NCBI RefSeq assembly: GCF_025370755.1
Contig: NZ_JAMXFC010000009.1
Location: 48,841-112,840 of the forward strand
Origin: Laspinema sp. D2d
GTDB lineage: Bacteria > Cyanobacteriota > Cyanobacteriia > Cyanobacteriales > Laspinemataceae
DNA length: 64,000 bases
Reading direction: 5' to 3'
The translations under genes were made by a program, and so were the position numbers. Each line of letters starts with the position of its first letter. The first letter of the stretch is position 1. The notes beneath the pieces were generated by a model. The model was not told the origin of the DNA. It saw only the letters and a program-made list of their open reading frames with translations, and ran no database searches. Shown here piece after piece: positions 33,729-43,274 of the stretch.

Positions 33729-34634
33729 ATGACTATTAATCATTGGCTGACCCTTTACGAACAGGGAATTAGAGACTTTTCGGGTTTAGACTTGCGTGGA
33801 GCTCAATTGATGGGGGTGACCCTGATCGGGGTTAACCTCACGGGTGCCTATCTTGAAGGCGTGAATTTCGCTCGCTCGTTTTTAACCAAGTCCAATTTAA
33901 CTCGTGCTGCCCTCAATCGATCTAATCTTAATTTTGCCAAACTCAGTGACGCCCGATTAAGCGAGGCCAATCTGACAAAGGCGGATCTCCAGGGTTCCTT
34001 TCTGGTCCAAGCCCAGTTAAATCACGCCAAATTGAGTGGGGCAAATCTGATCAGCGCCAATCTCCGAGGGGCAGATTTGCGAGAGGCCAATTTATGTGGG
34101 GCCAATCTCCAAGGGGCGAACCTGCGCGGTGCGAACTTAACTGGAGCCAATTTGAAATGGGCCAATCTGAGTGGTGCCCGGTTGAGCGGTGCCATCCTGG
34201 ATCGGGTGCAATTAACCGGGGTGAATCTCAGCGGGGCTTTCTTGAATGGGGTGGATTTGAATGGGGTGGATCTCGATGGGGTAAATTTGAGTGAGGCCAA
34301 GCTCAGTGGTGCCAATCTCGCTGGGGCGAATCTGAGGTTTACAAATTTTACAGATGCTAAACTGCGCGGGGTAAATTTCACCGGCGCGAATTTAACCGGG
34401 GCGGATTTAAGTTCAGCGTTATTAAATCAAGCTCGGTTAAATTCTACGAATTTGACCCGGACGGATTTCACGGATGCGGATCTGCGGGATGCCAACTTCT
34501 CCGGCGCGACTTACGATGGCGCAGAATTTCGGAGTTTCAATGATGTAGAAGGGGCGATGCAACAGTATGGTGCGGCGATCACCTCTGACAGTGCAGCTTT
34601 TTCTCCGTCCATGACTCTCGGGACTCTCTATTAA
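33729..34634 (+). CDS. Pentapeptide-repeat protein
   Basis: About 301 residues, with some 45 consecutive A(D/N)LxG-type pentapeptides from about residue 15 to 280 (for example LSGANLISANLRGADLREAN). These fold as a right-handed quadrilateral beta-helix. A short non-repeat tail (YGAAITSDSAAFSPSMTLG) ends it. There is no signal peptide. Such proteins are very common in cyanobacteria and mostly of unknown function; a few mimic DNA. ATG at 33729 (MTINHWLTLYEQGI) is chosen; TTG at 33654 would add 25 residues. The repeated DNA creates long false frames on the other strand. Confidence 0.9.
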   Translation: MTINHWLTLYEQGIRDFSGLDLRGAQLMGVTLIGVNLTGAYLEGVNFARSFLTKSNLTRAALNRSNLNFAKLSDARLSEANLTKADLQGSFLVQAQLNHAKLSGANLISANLRGADLREANLCGANLQGANLRGANLTGANLKWANLSGARLSGAILDRVQLTGVNLSGAFLNGVDLNGVDLDGVNLSEAKLSGANLAGANLRFTNFTDAKLRGVNFTGANLTGADLSSALLNQARLNSTNLTRTDFTDADLRDANFSGATYDGAEFRSFNDVEGAMQQYGAAITSDSAAFSPSMTLGTLY

Positions 34635-34701
34635 TCCCTGTGGGTTGCAACTGCGGTCCCCCTTCCCGATCGCCCGGAGAGGGGACCGAAGGGGGCTTGA
34701 A

Positions 34702-36192
34702 TTATTTACGCCGTTTGATTTCACTCTCGATCGCCTGAATCACGGTTTGGATTACTTTGACTCGGGCATAATATTTATCATTCCCCGGGATCACCGTCCA
34801 AGGGGCCGAGGGGGTACTCGTCCGCTGGATCATCTGATTCACGGCCACATTATAAAGGGACCACTGCTCCCGATTGCGCCAGTCTTCATCGGTGAGCTTA
34901 TGTTCCTTAAACGGATTATTGCTGCGTTCGTTGAACCGCTTCAGTTGTTCTTCCGGGCTAATATGTAGCCAGAATTTGACCACGGCATAACCGGAACTGG
35001 TAAGTTGTTCTTCAAATTCATTAATTTCTCGATAGGCTCTGCGCCATTCCGGTTCGTTGGCGAATCCTTCGATACGTTCGACTAAAACTCGACCATACCA
35101 ACTGCGATCGAAAATGCCAATGGTTCCCGGGGGCGGTAATCGTCGCCAGAAGCGCCAGAGGTAATGATGGGCTAATTCTTCCGTCGTGGGGGCGGCAAAG
35201 GCATTCACGGCATAACTCCGGGGGTCGAGGACATCCGTCAAGCGTTTGATTGCTCCCCCTTTACCAGCGGCGTCCCATCCTTCAAATAAGACGAGGACGG
35301 GGATTTGTTGGGCGTGAATCGCCAGTTGCAGTTTTGTGAGTTCAACTTGTTCTTTGCGGAGTTGTTTTTTATAGTCCTGTTTATCTAAGCTCACACTCAG
35401 ATCAACTTGGGAGAGAAAATCTGGTTCGGTGGGTTGGAGTTGTTCTTGGGCGGGCAAAACCGGCACGGGTAGGTGATAGTGGAGGCGATCAAGGGCTTCA
35501 GTGAGGGTGGTTGCCATTTTTGCCAGCACTTTCACCCGCGCCCATTGCTGATTGTCTCCTTCGACGAGGGTCCAGGGTGCGGGTCCGGTACTGGTTTGAA
35601 TTACCATATCTTCCGCTAAAGCGCGGTAGGTGTCGTATTTTTTCGCTTGTTGCCAGTCTTCGGGACGGACTCGCCAAGCGGTAAGGGGGTCTGCTGCGGA
35701 TTTTTTCAGCCGTCGTTTCAGTTCTTTTTCGCTGATATGAATCCAGAATTTGGCGATCGCCACCCCATCATCTACCATCTGCCGCTCAAAAGCATTGATT
35801 TGTCGAATCACGGTGGGTACTTCCGCATCGGTGAGGCGACCAAATAACCGATCTTCTAACATCCGAATGTACCAACTGTGATAAAAAATTCCGATACTGC
35901 CCCGCGCTGGCAGTTTCTGCCAAAACCGCCACAGAAAATGATACTGCCGTGCTTCTTCGCTGGGGGGCCATATTGGATGAACTTGAAATCCCCGAGGGTC
36001 CATATACCCCACCATTTTTTTGACCAGAGACCCTTTCCCAGCGGCAGTCCAACCTTCTAAGACAAAGATAGAGGTTAGTTTTTTTTCCCAACAGGCTTGT
36101 TGTAGCTGCCGGATCTGCTGCATCAAGGCTTCGATCTGTTCATGATACGTCTTTTTATCCAGGGAAAGTTTGAGATCAAGGTTATCTAACAT
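34702..36192 (-). CDS. pap: Polyphosphate:AMP phosphotransferase (two PPK2 domains)
   Basis: A 496-residue fusion of two PPK2-type P-loop kinase domains, the layout of polyphosphate:AMP phosphotransferase, which makes ADP from AMP and polyphosphate. The C-terminal domain is canonical: FEGWDAAGKGGAIKRL, then LWRFWRRLPPPGTIGIFDRS and WYGRVLVERI. The N-terminal domain keeps EGWTAAGKGSLVKKM but has FYHSWYIRML where FDRSWYGRVL is expected, so it probably is not catalytic. This matches class II PPK2 enzymes, in which the second domain works. No partner gene is adjacent. Confidence 0.93.
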   Translation of the reverse strand: MLDNLDLKLSLDKKTYHEQIEALMQQIRQLQQACWEKKLTSIFVLEGWTAAGKGSLVKKMVGYMDPRGFQVHPIWPPSEEARQYHFLWRFWQKLPARGSIGIFYHSWYIRMLEDRLFGRLTDAEVPTVIRQINAFERQMVDDGVAIAKFWIHISEKELKRRLKKSAADPLTAWRVRPEDWQQAKKYDTYRALAEDMVIQTSTGPAPWTLVEGDNQQWARVKVLAKMATTLTEALDRLHYHLPVPVLPAQEQLQPTEPDFLSQVDLSVSLDKQDYKKQLRKEQVELTKLQLAIHAQQIPVLVLFEGWDAAGKGGAIKRLTDVLDPRSYAVNAFAAPTTEELAHHYLWRFWRRLPPPGTIGIFDRSWYGRVLVERIEGFANEPEWRRAYREINEFEEQLTSSGYAVVKFWLHISPEEQLKRFNERSNNPFKEHKLTDEDWRNREQWSLYNVAVNQMIQRTSTPSAPWTVIPGNDKYYARVKVIQTVIQAIESEIKRRK

Positions 36193-36811
36193 GGACTTGT
36201 TTTATAGAGGTTAGATTGTGAGCTGGATTGTGACCCGATGCCCTAATCGTACCTGTCTCCTTCCTTCTTTGAGTACGATTTGACTTTTTTTAAGGTTAGG
36301 AACTCTTGATAAAAGCAGTTATAGTGCGTCTTGCAGTCCTGGGACAATTCATTTAAACTGGCCTATAATATAACTTTGTTTAAATGAATGAGATAATTTT
36401 TTATGCAGGAGTGGGAGGGTGTGATCTCCATTGCAGAATTAGGAAGCAAGATGCTCCCACCCCGTCAATTTTATTCTCCTCATGATTTAGACGGGCCTAG
36501 CTGCCACAGGCTATTTTAATGACACAATTTTGTTGTATTTAATACAAAAATTTAGGCATTTTGTAAACTTTGTTACTTTAAAAAGTAAAAATTTAAAGTG
36601 TCATAAGAGGGTCGGAGGAAACGGAAGTGTAGAGATGGAGATTTCCGTACAAATAAAAAGTTGAAAACAGGTAGGATTGTGATGAATTGGCAGAAGGTCA
36701 GTCTAGGGGAAGCGGATGCAAACGGGGTGACCTATTTACCCCGGAAGACGTTAGCCGGTTCCGAGGTAATTCGCTAAGATAGAAAACAATAGGTATCACC
36801 TTGGCTTAAAA
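36193..36811. other. Intergenic region, no gene recognised
   Basis: About 620 bases. GTGGGAG near 36413 and CTCCCAC near 36454 are complementary. The sequence CGGGGT-gacctatt-TACCCCG (about 36724-36745) forms a small hairpin some 70 bases before the next gene. The rest is AT-rich. No tRNA or known RNA family is recognised. Confidence 0.4.
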
Positions 36812-37333
36812 ATGCTTATGAATAAAAACAAAAACACGGAAAGTCTGTTAGGAGCAATCGTGCGATCGCCCTTGGAACTGGCTTTAGAAATTGCCGCTTT
36901 AGCCGGGATTCTCTGCACTTTTCTGGCGATTGTCCAATCCTGGGGCAATCTTCCCGAAACTATCCCCATTCATTTTGGCATCACGGGACAACCGAATAAT
37001 TGGGGTTCCAAACCGATTCTCTGGCTATTACCCAGCATGGGAACTTGTATTTACCTCGTGTTAACCCTGTCCCCGTTATTACCGCAACTGTTAGACAGTC
37101 CGTTCCCGATCCCCGAGGATCACGGGGACCGACTGTTAGGACTGGTGCGTGAACTGTTTGGCTGGATGAAGGTGCAAATTATCTGGCTATTTTTCTTGAT
37201 TAACTGGCAGATGATTCAAGTGGGATTGGGTCAAGCGAGTGCGATCGGGACTGTTTTAATTTTTACCGGGGTGATATTTCTAGGCGGAACGATCGCCTTT
37301 TATTTCCAACAAGCGGAACAGAACCTCTATTAG
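36812..37333 (+). CDS. DUF1648 (SdpI-like) membrane protein
   Basis: A 173-residue protein with four membrane segments. A DUF1648 motif is present: LPETIPIHFGITGQPNNWGS (about 51-70). In SdpI-type proteins this domain accompanies immunity or regulatory functions, but this short version has only the DUF1648 part and its role is unknown. A perfect hairpin terminator follows at 37450. Confidence 0.8.
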   Translation: MLMNKNKNTESLLGAIVRSPLELALEIAALAGILCTFLAIVQSWGNLPETIPIHFGITGQPNNWGSKPILWLLPSMGTCIYLVLTLSPLLPQLLDSPFPIPEDHGDRLLGLVRELFGWMKVQIIWLFFLINWQMIQVGLGQASAIGTVLIFTGVIFLGGTIAFYFQQAEQNLY

Positions 37334-37356
37334 ACATTGTGCAAAAACCCCATTTG

Positions 37357-37385
37357 ATCCCCCCAACCCCCCTTATTAAGGGGGG
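37357..37385. repeat. CCCCCTTATTAAGGGGGG palindrome
   Basis: GATCCCCCCAACCCCCCTTA followed by TTAAGGGGGGC is a copy of the palindromic repeat also seen at 1-174 and 54745-54775. After it comes TTTTGCAAGACATCTATT, which is similar to the sequence around 54665. Confidence 0.7.
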
Positions 37386-37449
37386 CTTGAGAGAATTTTG
37401 CAAGACATCTATTAAAACCAATGCCTCCTGTGGAATTGTTCCCCATGAA

Positions 37450-37473
37450 AATAGCCCGCTTGAGCGGGCTATT
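37450..37473. terminator. Bidirectional hairpin terminator
   Basis: AATAGCCCGC (37450-37459) and GCGGGCTATT (37464-37473) form a perfect ten-pair stem with loop TTGA, between convergent DUF1648 and murJ genes. Confidence 0.85.
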
Positions 37474-37505
37474 AATGCAATTAGAATCCAGCCTTCGGCT
37501 TTGGT

Positions 37506-39161
37506 TTATCGCCCAAAGCGTTGACGGATGCGCTGCACAAATATATCTACTTCGGGTAATTCGATTTGAGTGACGATCGCCGCAAATACTAGGAATCCCC
37601 CCAAACTAGATAGACCCAATTCCACGAGATAAATCAATAATCCAGTCCCTTCAAAGAAGCGATCGCAGCCTTGGAGAATCACCCAACTCACCACACCGGC
37701 TACAGCACTGGCCCCGGTTAACAAGGCGATCGGTTTACTCCACTCGGCTAAGGGCAATCCATTCAGCTTGCGATCGAGTAAAATCAACAGCGCCAGCATG
37801 GAAATAATATTCACCCCGACGGTTGCTAGGACTAAACCCGGTGCGCCAAAGGCTCTCACCATAAAGAAATCCAGGACCGCATTCAGAACAATATTCACGA
37901 GACTGACCCGAAACGGTGTATCCCCATCTCCCAAGGCATAAAACACCCGGACCAGCACATCTCGTCCCAAATAAACAAACATCCCGATTCCATACGCCAT
38001 CAGCATCGGGGCCACAAATGCCGAAGCCGCTTGGTCAAAGGCCCCGCGTTCATAAATGACTCGCACGATCGCCACGGATAAGGCGATCGTAAAGGCTCCC
38101 AGGGGTAACATTGTTAGCCCCGTCAGCATCAAACCCTGACGAATCCGCTGTTTCAGTTGCGGCCAATCATTCGGGTCAGCTAATCGCGAAAATACCGGCA
38201 ACAGCGGCACTAACAGCATATTAGAAACAATCCCCAAGGGCGTCTGGACTAGCAGTCCGGCATAACCCAAAGCCGCAGCCGCTTGAGGAATGTAAGACGC
38301 AAAAAACAAGTCTGTATAGACATTAATTTGGAGCATTCCCGAGGAAAAGGTAGCCGGTCCCATGACCTTCATGACTTCTTTGACCCCCGGACGATTAAAC
38401 TCAAACCGCAGACGCAAGGTCCCTAAGCCGCTGCGCCACTGGGTCACTACTTGCACCAGCCATTGGAGAACTGCCCCGGCAAGGGTTCCCCAAGCTAACA
38501 CCATCCCACCCGTCATGGCATATTCAGGAAGGCCAATATCTTTGCCTGCTTGGAGGATGAAGACGCCTAATGCACCAATGAGCGCCACACTGGAAAAGAG
38601 GGGACTGATGGAGGGAATCCAATATTGGTCAGCCGCATTGAGAGCTCCGAATCCAATGCCAATCAATCCGGCAAGGACGGCGAGGGGGGCCATAATCCGG
38701 AATTGTTGGATGGCGATCGCATGGGTCAGTTGCAGGGTTTCAAATTCGGGGCTGGAAAGGCCCTGGGCTGCTGCTTCTGCCGCTGAAATGTTCAAACCTG
38801 GTGCGACTAAACCCATTAAAGGTTCGGCAAAGAGGACTAAAACCCCAGTGACAATCAGCAGCAATCCGCCCACGAGGGTCGTGATGGTTTCGACGAGGGG
38901 GGCTGCTTCTTCCGGTTTCCGTTTCGCGAGGACGCTGACGATCGCGCTATGGAAGGGTCCATTGATGCCCCCGAGTAAAATCAGCAAAAAACCGGGGATC
39001 ACATAAGCATAGTTATAGGCATCAAAGGCGGGACCGACTCCAAATGCAGCGGCGATCGCTTGTTGACGCACTAAACCAAAGACTTTACTGATCAAAGTGG
39101 CGATCGCCACAAGTCCGGCAATTCCAGCTAGAGAACGAGCGGGTTTTTTTAGGTCAGACAC
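37506..39161 (-). CDS. murJ: Lipid II flippase MurJ
   Basis: A 551-residue MATE-like protein with about 14 membrane helices, the MurJ/MviN family that flips lipid II for peptidoglycan synthesis. Typical segments are ISKVFGLVRQQAIAAAFGVG near the N-terminus, and NGPFHSAIVSVLAKR. The long loop between helices 3 and 4 holds ISAAEAAAQGLSSPEFETLQ. It is slightly longer than proteobacterial MurJ, as is usual in cyanobacteria. Confidence 0.95.
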   Translation of the reverse strand: MSDLKKPARSLAGIAGLVAIATLISKVFGLVRQQAIAAAFGVGPAFDAYNYAYVIPGFLLILLGGINGPFHSAIVSVLAKRKPEEAAPLVETITTLVGGLLLIVTGVLVLFAEPLMGLVAPGLNISAAEAAAQGLSSPEFETLQLTHAIAIQQFRIMAPLAVLAGLIGIGFGALNAADQYWIPSISPLFSSVALIGALGVFILQAGKDIGLPEYAMTGGMVLAWGTLAGAVLQWLVQVVTQWRSGLGTLRLRFEFNRPGVKEVMKVMGPATFSSGMLQINVYTDLFFASYIPQAAAALGYAGLLVQTPLGIVSNMLLVPLLPVFSRLADPNDWPQLKQRIRQGLMLTGLTMLPLGAFTIALSVAIVRVIYERGAFDQAASAFVAPMLMAYGIGMFVYLGRDVLVRVFYALGDGDTPFRVSLVNIVLNAVLDFFMVRAFGAPGLVLATVGVNIISMLALLILLDRKLNGLPLAEWSKPIALLTGASAVAGVVSWVILQGCDRFFEGTGLLIYLVELGLSSLGGFLVFAAIVTQIELPEVDIFVQRIRQRFGR

Positions 39162-39276
39162 AAATCTTCACAAATCGCGAAAGAGCTTCAATTATTTAAC
39201 CCCGAATTGGGCAATTCTCAACCATTCGGTACTCGCTGGTTTTACAACTCAGCCGGTTCTTGTTCCGGTAATCGAG

Positions 39277-39450
39277 GGATGGGGGAGATGGGGAGGATGG
39301 GGGAGATCGGGAGGAGGGGGGGGATCGGGGCGAGGGGGCGGATGGGGGAGCGGTGGGTAACGACTTCAGTCAATCTCCCCCATCTCCCCCATCCTCCCCA
39401 TCTCCCCCATCCTCCCCATCTCCCCCATCTCCCCTATCTCCCCCATCACC
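39277..39450. repeat. Foldback minisatellite with 31-bp perfect inverted repeat
   Basis: G-rich sequence beginning GGATGGGGGAGATGGGGAGG (39277-39307) has an exact 31-base complement at 39382-39412. Imperfect G-rich DNA lies between the arms (to about 39345), and the C-rich run continues to 39450. It fills the 290-base gap between murJ and the ligase gene. Strong cruciform or G-quadruplex potential is evident from the sequence. Confidence 0.9.
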
Positions 39451-39452
39451 CA

Positions 39453-41033
39453 TTAATCCTGTTCATCCAGAATTCGTTCCAATGCTACGCGATCGACTCG
39501 GCGGGGGTAGCGTTTATCCATTGGGATTTTTTCGACAACGCGCAATGCTTCTACATTGGCCCATTGTAGGGATTCTAGGACGGAGGATAAACTACGTTGG
39601 GATGAGCTTTTATCAGCCATTTCTACCACTAAAGTTCGCTGATAGCGATAGGAAAAAAAGGCCACTCGTTGGACGTCTCGATTGTAATCCACGGCGCATT
39701 CTACAGTGAGGGGATAAATCACGCCGAATTTATCCTGAATGCAATCTTGGCAGGGTCCGAGTAACCACAATCGTCCCTGGGAGTCTAAGTATCCTGCATC
39801 GCCAGTGCGATACCATTGTTGGTCCCCAACTCGAAAGTTCATGGGTTCGTCCCCGAGTTCGTTTAAGGTTCGGGTAATGAAGCGATCGCCTTGCAACACA
39901 ATTTCTCCGGGTTCTAAATAGGGGCGGCAGGTGGCTTCAAATTCGGCTTGATTTGGATAGGGGGCGATGGGTGCGCCCCATTGGTTGGGGATAATTCTTA
40001 ATTGAATATCTGGGGCGGGTTTGCCCACGAGTAAGCCTTTTCCGGTCTGCATTTGACTGACGTCACCAGCTTCAATTTCTCGCCGGGAGAGGCTGGCGAT
40101 CGCGGCGGTTTCTCCATAAATGGCGATAATTTCTGCTTGGGGTGCAATTTGATTCACTTGATTCAAAAGGCTGGGCAAAACTGGCGTTCCCCAAATAAAA
40201 ATTTTATACGCCGGACTTAATAATTCTCTTTTTTTAATCAATGCCTCGATCAGGTTCTCTAATAAGCTGGGAGAGGCGGCAATTCGAGTCGGTTGATATT
40301 TATTAATAGCATCAATAATCGGTTTAGTTTGATGAACCAAAGGGAGTTTGGTTTGAAATTTTGGCAAGAGGCTAGTCAGTCCTAACCCCATATTAATTAA
40401 TCCTAAAAGCGGTTGGAGAGTGATATCTATTTCTGCTGGATGGGTGAGGAGGATTTGCCCCAGAGATTTTTGCTGTAAACTCAAATACTCATGAGTCAAT
40501 GGAATAAATTTTAATTGCTCGTATAATCCAACGGTAGAGACGATGACTGCTGGAGTTTCGGACTCAATTTCAGTAATTTTAGGGTCAGGTTCTAGGGTTT
40601 GCGATCGCTGCCAGGAAATGAAGGGAGGCAGAGAAAATCCCACAGTGAATTTACGCGAAATTTTGCGAAAAGCTCGGGAGAAAAACCGCCAAATTAGATT
40701 TTTAGTGGTGGTAATGACGGCTTTCGGACGGCACAAAGTACAGGCGCGATCAAGTTCATCAGATTGGACTTCGGGTTCGAGGATTAAGGCGATCGCCCCA
40801 AGTCTAAAAATAGCAATCAGCGCCACGTAAAAATCTGTTGACAATGGTAGCATGAGTACAATGGTATCTCCCATCTGTATCCCTTTTTGTCGTAATAGAG
40901 TGACTGCCCGACTCGCCCTCAACTCCAAGTCCGCAAAACTCACCCTGCCTCTTGCACCGCGCCGCATCTCCAGGATTGCTGGAGTCTCTGGGGTTTCTTC
41001 AACTTGTTTATGTAGAATTTCCGCAATATTCAT
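39453..41033 (-). CDS. Degenerate AMP-dependent synthetase/ligase
   Basis: A 526-residue protein of the acyl-AMP synthetase (ANL) family. The N-terminal MNIAEILHKQVEETPETPAI and GDTIVLMLPLSTDFYVALIA segments and the later YRTGDAGYLDSQGRLWLLG are recognisable. The ATP-binding P-loop (TSGTTGxPK) is replaced by VSTVGLYEQLKFIPLTH, and the YGxTE motif reads YGETAA. The C-terminal PMDKRYPRRVDR keeps the adenylation lysine. Enzyme activity is therefore doubtful or altered. The closest layout I know is the FadD/OleC-like ligases linked to hydrocarbon or polyketide-type genes, but no such gene is adjacent. Confidence 0.85.
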   Translation of the reverse strand: MNIAEILHKQVEETPETPAILEMRRGARGRVSFADLELRASRAVTLLRQKGIQMGDTIVLMLPLSTDFYVALIAIFRLGAIALILEPEVQSDELDRACTLCRPKAVITTTKNLIWRFFSRAFRKISRKFTVGFSLPPFISWQRSQTLEPDPKITEIESETPAVIVSTVGLYEQLKFIPLTHEYLSLQQKSLGQILLTHPAEIDITLQPLLGLINMGLGLTSLLPKFQTKLPLVHQTKPIIDAINKYQPTRIAASPSLLENLIEALIKKRELLSPAYKIFIWGTPVLPSLLNQVNQIAPQAEIIAIYGETAAIASLSRREIEAGDVSQMQTGKGLLVGKPAPDIQLRIIPNQWGAPIAPYPNQAEFEATCRPYLEPGEIVLQGDRFITRTLNELGDEPMNFRVGDQQWYRTGDAGYLDSQGRLWLLGPCQDCIQDKFGVIYPLTVECAVDYNRDVQRVAFFSYRYQRTLVVEMADKSSSQRSLSSVLESLQWANVEALRVVEKIPMDKRYPRRVDRVALERILDEQD

Positions 41034-41657
41034 CGCTCAAGGAGTGGGATAAAGGCAGGTGTTGATTTGCCATTTTAAGCCAGCATCGCTGCTGGAAACT
41101 ACATGGGCATCCCCATCGCTGCCGGAATTTAAGAGGGGGATAAAAACCGTTTGGATTAGGTTATTTTAGAAATATATCCTATGAATTGACCGATTGGGAA
41201 ATATAAACGCCCAATTTAACAGACATAGCACGAGGGGAAGCCGGGTTCCTCTAACCGGAGAGGGAGATAGGGGAGATGGGGAGGATGGGGAAGATGGGGA
41301 GGATAGGGGAGAAAAGGAAATAAATCTTGTCGATTTTGTCTCAACAACAAGATAAAATGGAAAACTTTATTAAAAATTTTAAACCTATGATAATTAATTT
41401 CATTGTTAATGATAAAAAAATATTTTTTTTAATTTGGGCAGGTTTCGGGTGGTCAACCAAACAGATGTATCCTGCGGCACATTTAACCCTCTCCATTGAG
41501 ATTAAAATTTTTAATTCATGTTCCCGGTTCTGATTGGATTCAACTCCGAATGGAAAAACCTACTTGGATCATACCTGATAAATGTCCGTACTTATAATAA
41601 AAATTCGGTTAAACTGCTAATTAATGTCGTGCATTCCTCTCTAATCGGTTTAATCTC
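41034..41657. other. Intergenic region with short G-rich minisatellite
   Basis: About 620 bases. The 41266-41312 stretch repeats GGGGAGATGGGGAGGATGGG. Before it, GCCGGGTTCCTCTAACCGG (about 41242) is an imperfect foldback. 41330-41640 is AT-rich, and its two short open frames have no protein-like features. The pyruvate kinase promoter should be within it. Confidence 0.5.
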
Positions 41658-43079
41658 ATGCGTAAAACGAAGATTATCTGCACCCTCGGTCCGGCTAGTA
41701 GCGATCGCAATACCATTAAACAAATGGTTTTAGCGGGAATGGATGTAGCTCGCTTAAACTTCTCCCACGGTGACTATGCCACTCACGAACAAAATATCCG
41801 CACCATTCGCGAAGTCTCCGCCGAATTAAATAAACCGATCGCGATTATGCAGGATTTACAAGGTCCGAAAATCCGAGTCGGAGAAATGGAAACTGGGGTG
41901 ATTCTTCATCCTGGGGATCAAACCATCATTACCATGCTAGAGCTTCTCGGCAATGCTCAACGTTTTAGTTCCACCTATAAAGGATTAGCTGATGATGTTA
42001 AAGAAGGAGACTTAATTCTCATTGATGATGGTCTAATTTGTATCCAAGCCAATCGAATTTATGAAAAAGAAATTTACGGAACGGTAATTTATGGCGGTCC
42101 GGTCAAAAGTCACAAAGGAATTAACCTCCGCCATTCTTCAATTTCTGCTCCAGCCATGACTCAAAAAGATATTGAAGATTTGAATTTTGGCTTAGAACAA
42201 AACATTGATTATGTTGCCCTCTCTTTCGTGCGGGAAGCCTCAGATATCAAAGAAGTTAAAGGCGCAATTAGGCGCAAAGATAAAAACGCTCATGTTATTG
42301 CTAAAATAGAGCGTCATGAAGCCCTGGATTGTTTAGAAGAGATTGTAGAAACCGCAGATGTCGTGATGGTAGCCCGGGGAGATCTAGGGGTAGAAATTCC
42401 CTTAGAGCGGGTTCCTACGCTCCAAAAGTCGATTTTACAAGCCTGTCGAGTTCATCAAAAACCTGTGATTGTCGCAACTCAAATGTTAGAGTCTATGATT
42501 CACAATCCGCGCCCGACTCGTGCGGAAGTCTCTGACATTGCCAATGCGATTTATGATGGCGCAGATGCCCTGATGCTGTCAGGAGAAACGGCGGTGGGCG
42601 ATTATCCGATTGAGTCGGTGAGAACAATGGCGCTGATTGCGGAAACTGCTGAGGCTCAATTAACTACTTCCCGACAATATGTCACGGGAATTGAGGCATA
42701 TTCTATTGGAAATTCGGTGGTTCATGCAGGCTGTCAACTGGCGGAAAATCTCCATGCAAAGGCACTAATTTGTTTTACAGAGCATGGATTTACCGCCCGG
42801 TTATTGTCGAAATATCGTCAATCTATTCCGGCGATCGCAGTCACTACCGATGAGTTTATTCAGCGGCGCATTGCGCTATATTGGGGATTGCAATCGTTGC
42901 AACTTCAAGAGGTTTCTAATACAGATGAAATGATTGTTTTATTAGAAAAAACAGTCTTGGAACAGAAATTGGTCGGGAAAGGCGATCTGGTGGTAATTAT
43001 TGCCGGGTTACCCCTCCCCATTACCGGCGTAACTAACCTGATTAAAGTGCATCGTATCGGGGAAAGTTATGCAGTGTAA
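41658..43079 (+). CDS. pyk: Pyruvate kinase
   Basis: A 473-residue glycolytic enzyme converting phosphoenolpyruvate and ADP to pyruvate and ATP. The N-terminus KTKIICTLGPASSDRNTI, GMDVARLNFSHG, the active-site VIAKIERHEAL with VMVARGDLGVEIPLERV, and PTRAEVSDIANAIYDGADAL are all intact. The C-terminal regulatory domain is complete, without the extra PEP-utiliser domain of the longer cyanobacterial Pyk. A strong terminator follows. Confidence 0.97.
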   Translation: MRKTKIICTLGPASSDRNTIKQMVLAGMDVARLNFSHGDYATHEQNIRTIREVSAELNKPIAIMQDLQGPKIRVGEMETGVILHPGDQTIITMLELLGNAQRFSSTYKGLADDVKEGDLILIDDGLICIQANRIYEKEIYGTVIYGGPVKSHKGINLRHSSISAPAMTQKDIEDLNFGLEQNIDYVALSFVREASDIKEVKGAIRRKDKNAHVIAKIERHEALDCLEEIVETADVVMVARGDLGVEIPLERVPTLQKSILQACRVHQKPVIVATQMLESMIHNPRPTRAEVSDIANAIYDGADALMLSGETAVGDYPIESVRTMALIAETAEAQLTTSRQYVTGIEAYSIGNSVVHAGCQLAENLHAKALICFTEHGFTARLLSKYRQSIPAIAVTTDEFIQRRIALYWGLQSLQLQEVSNTDEMIVLLEKTVLEQKLVGKGDLVVIIAGLPLPITGVTNLIKVHRIGESYAV

Positions 43080-43113
43080 GGGAAAGAAATAGGACTTCCC
43101 CAGTCTTTACCCC

Positions 43114-43166
43114 TAAACCCATAATATAGAAGTGAGTCAGGGAATCGCCTCTATATTATGGGTTTA
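43114..43166 (+). terminator. 17-bp perfect hairpin after pyk
   Basis: TAAACCCATAATATAGA (43114-43130) and TCTATATTATGGGTTTA (43150-43166) pair perfectly around a 19-base loop, 35 bases after the pyk stop. Confidence 0.75.
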
Positions 43167-43274
43167 AGGCAATGAGACATGAGTTAGGGGTTGGAACCCT
43201 TGCTTGCTGTCTGTTGAATTTTAGAATAAACAGTTTAAAATAGTTGGCAGTCGAGTCAATTAGGAATCAATTCA

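Noticed and set aside
34022-34381. 119-codon minus-strand frame opposite the pentapeptide gene
   Set aside because: A regular antisense frame produced by the pentapeptide repeat periodicity.
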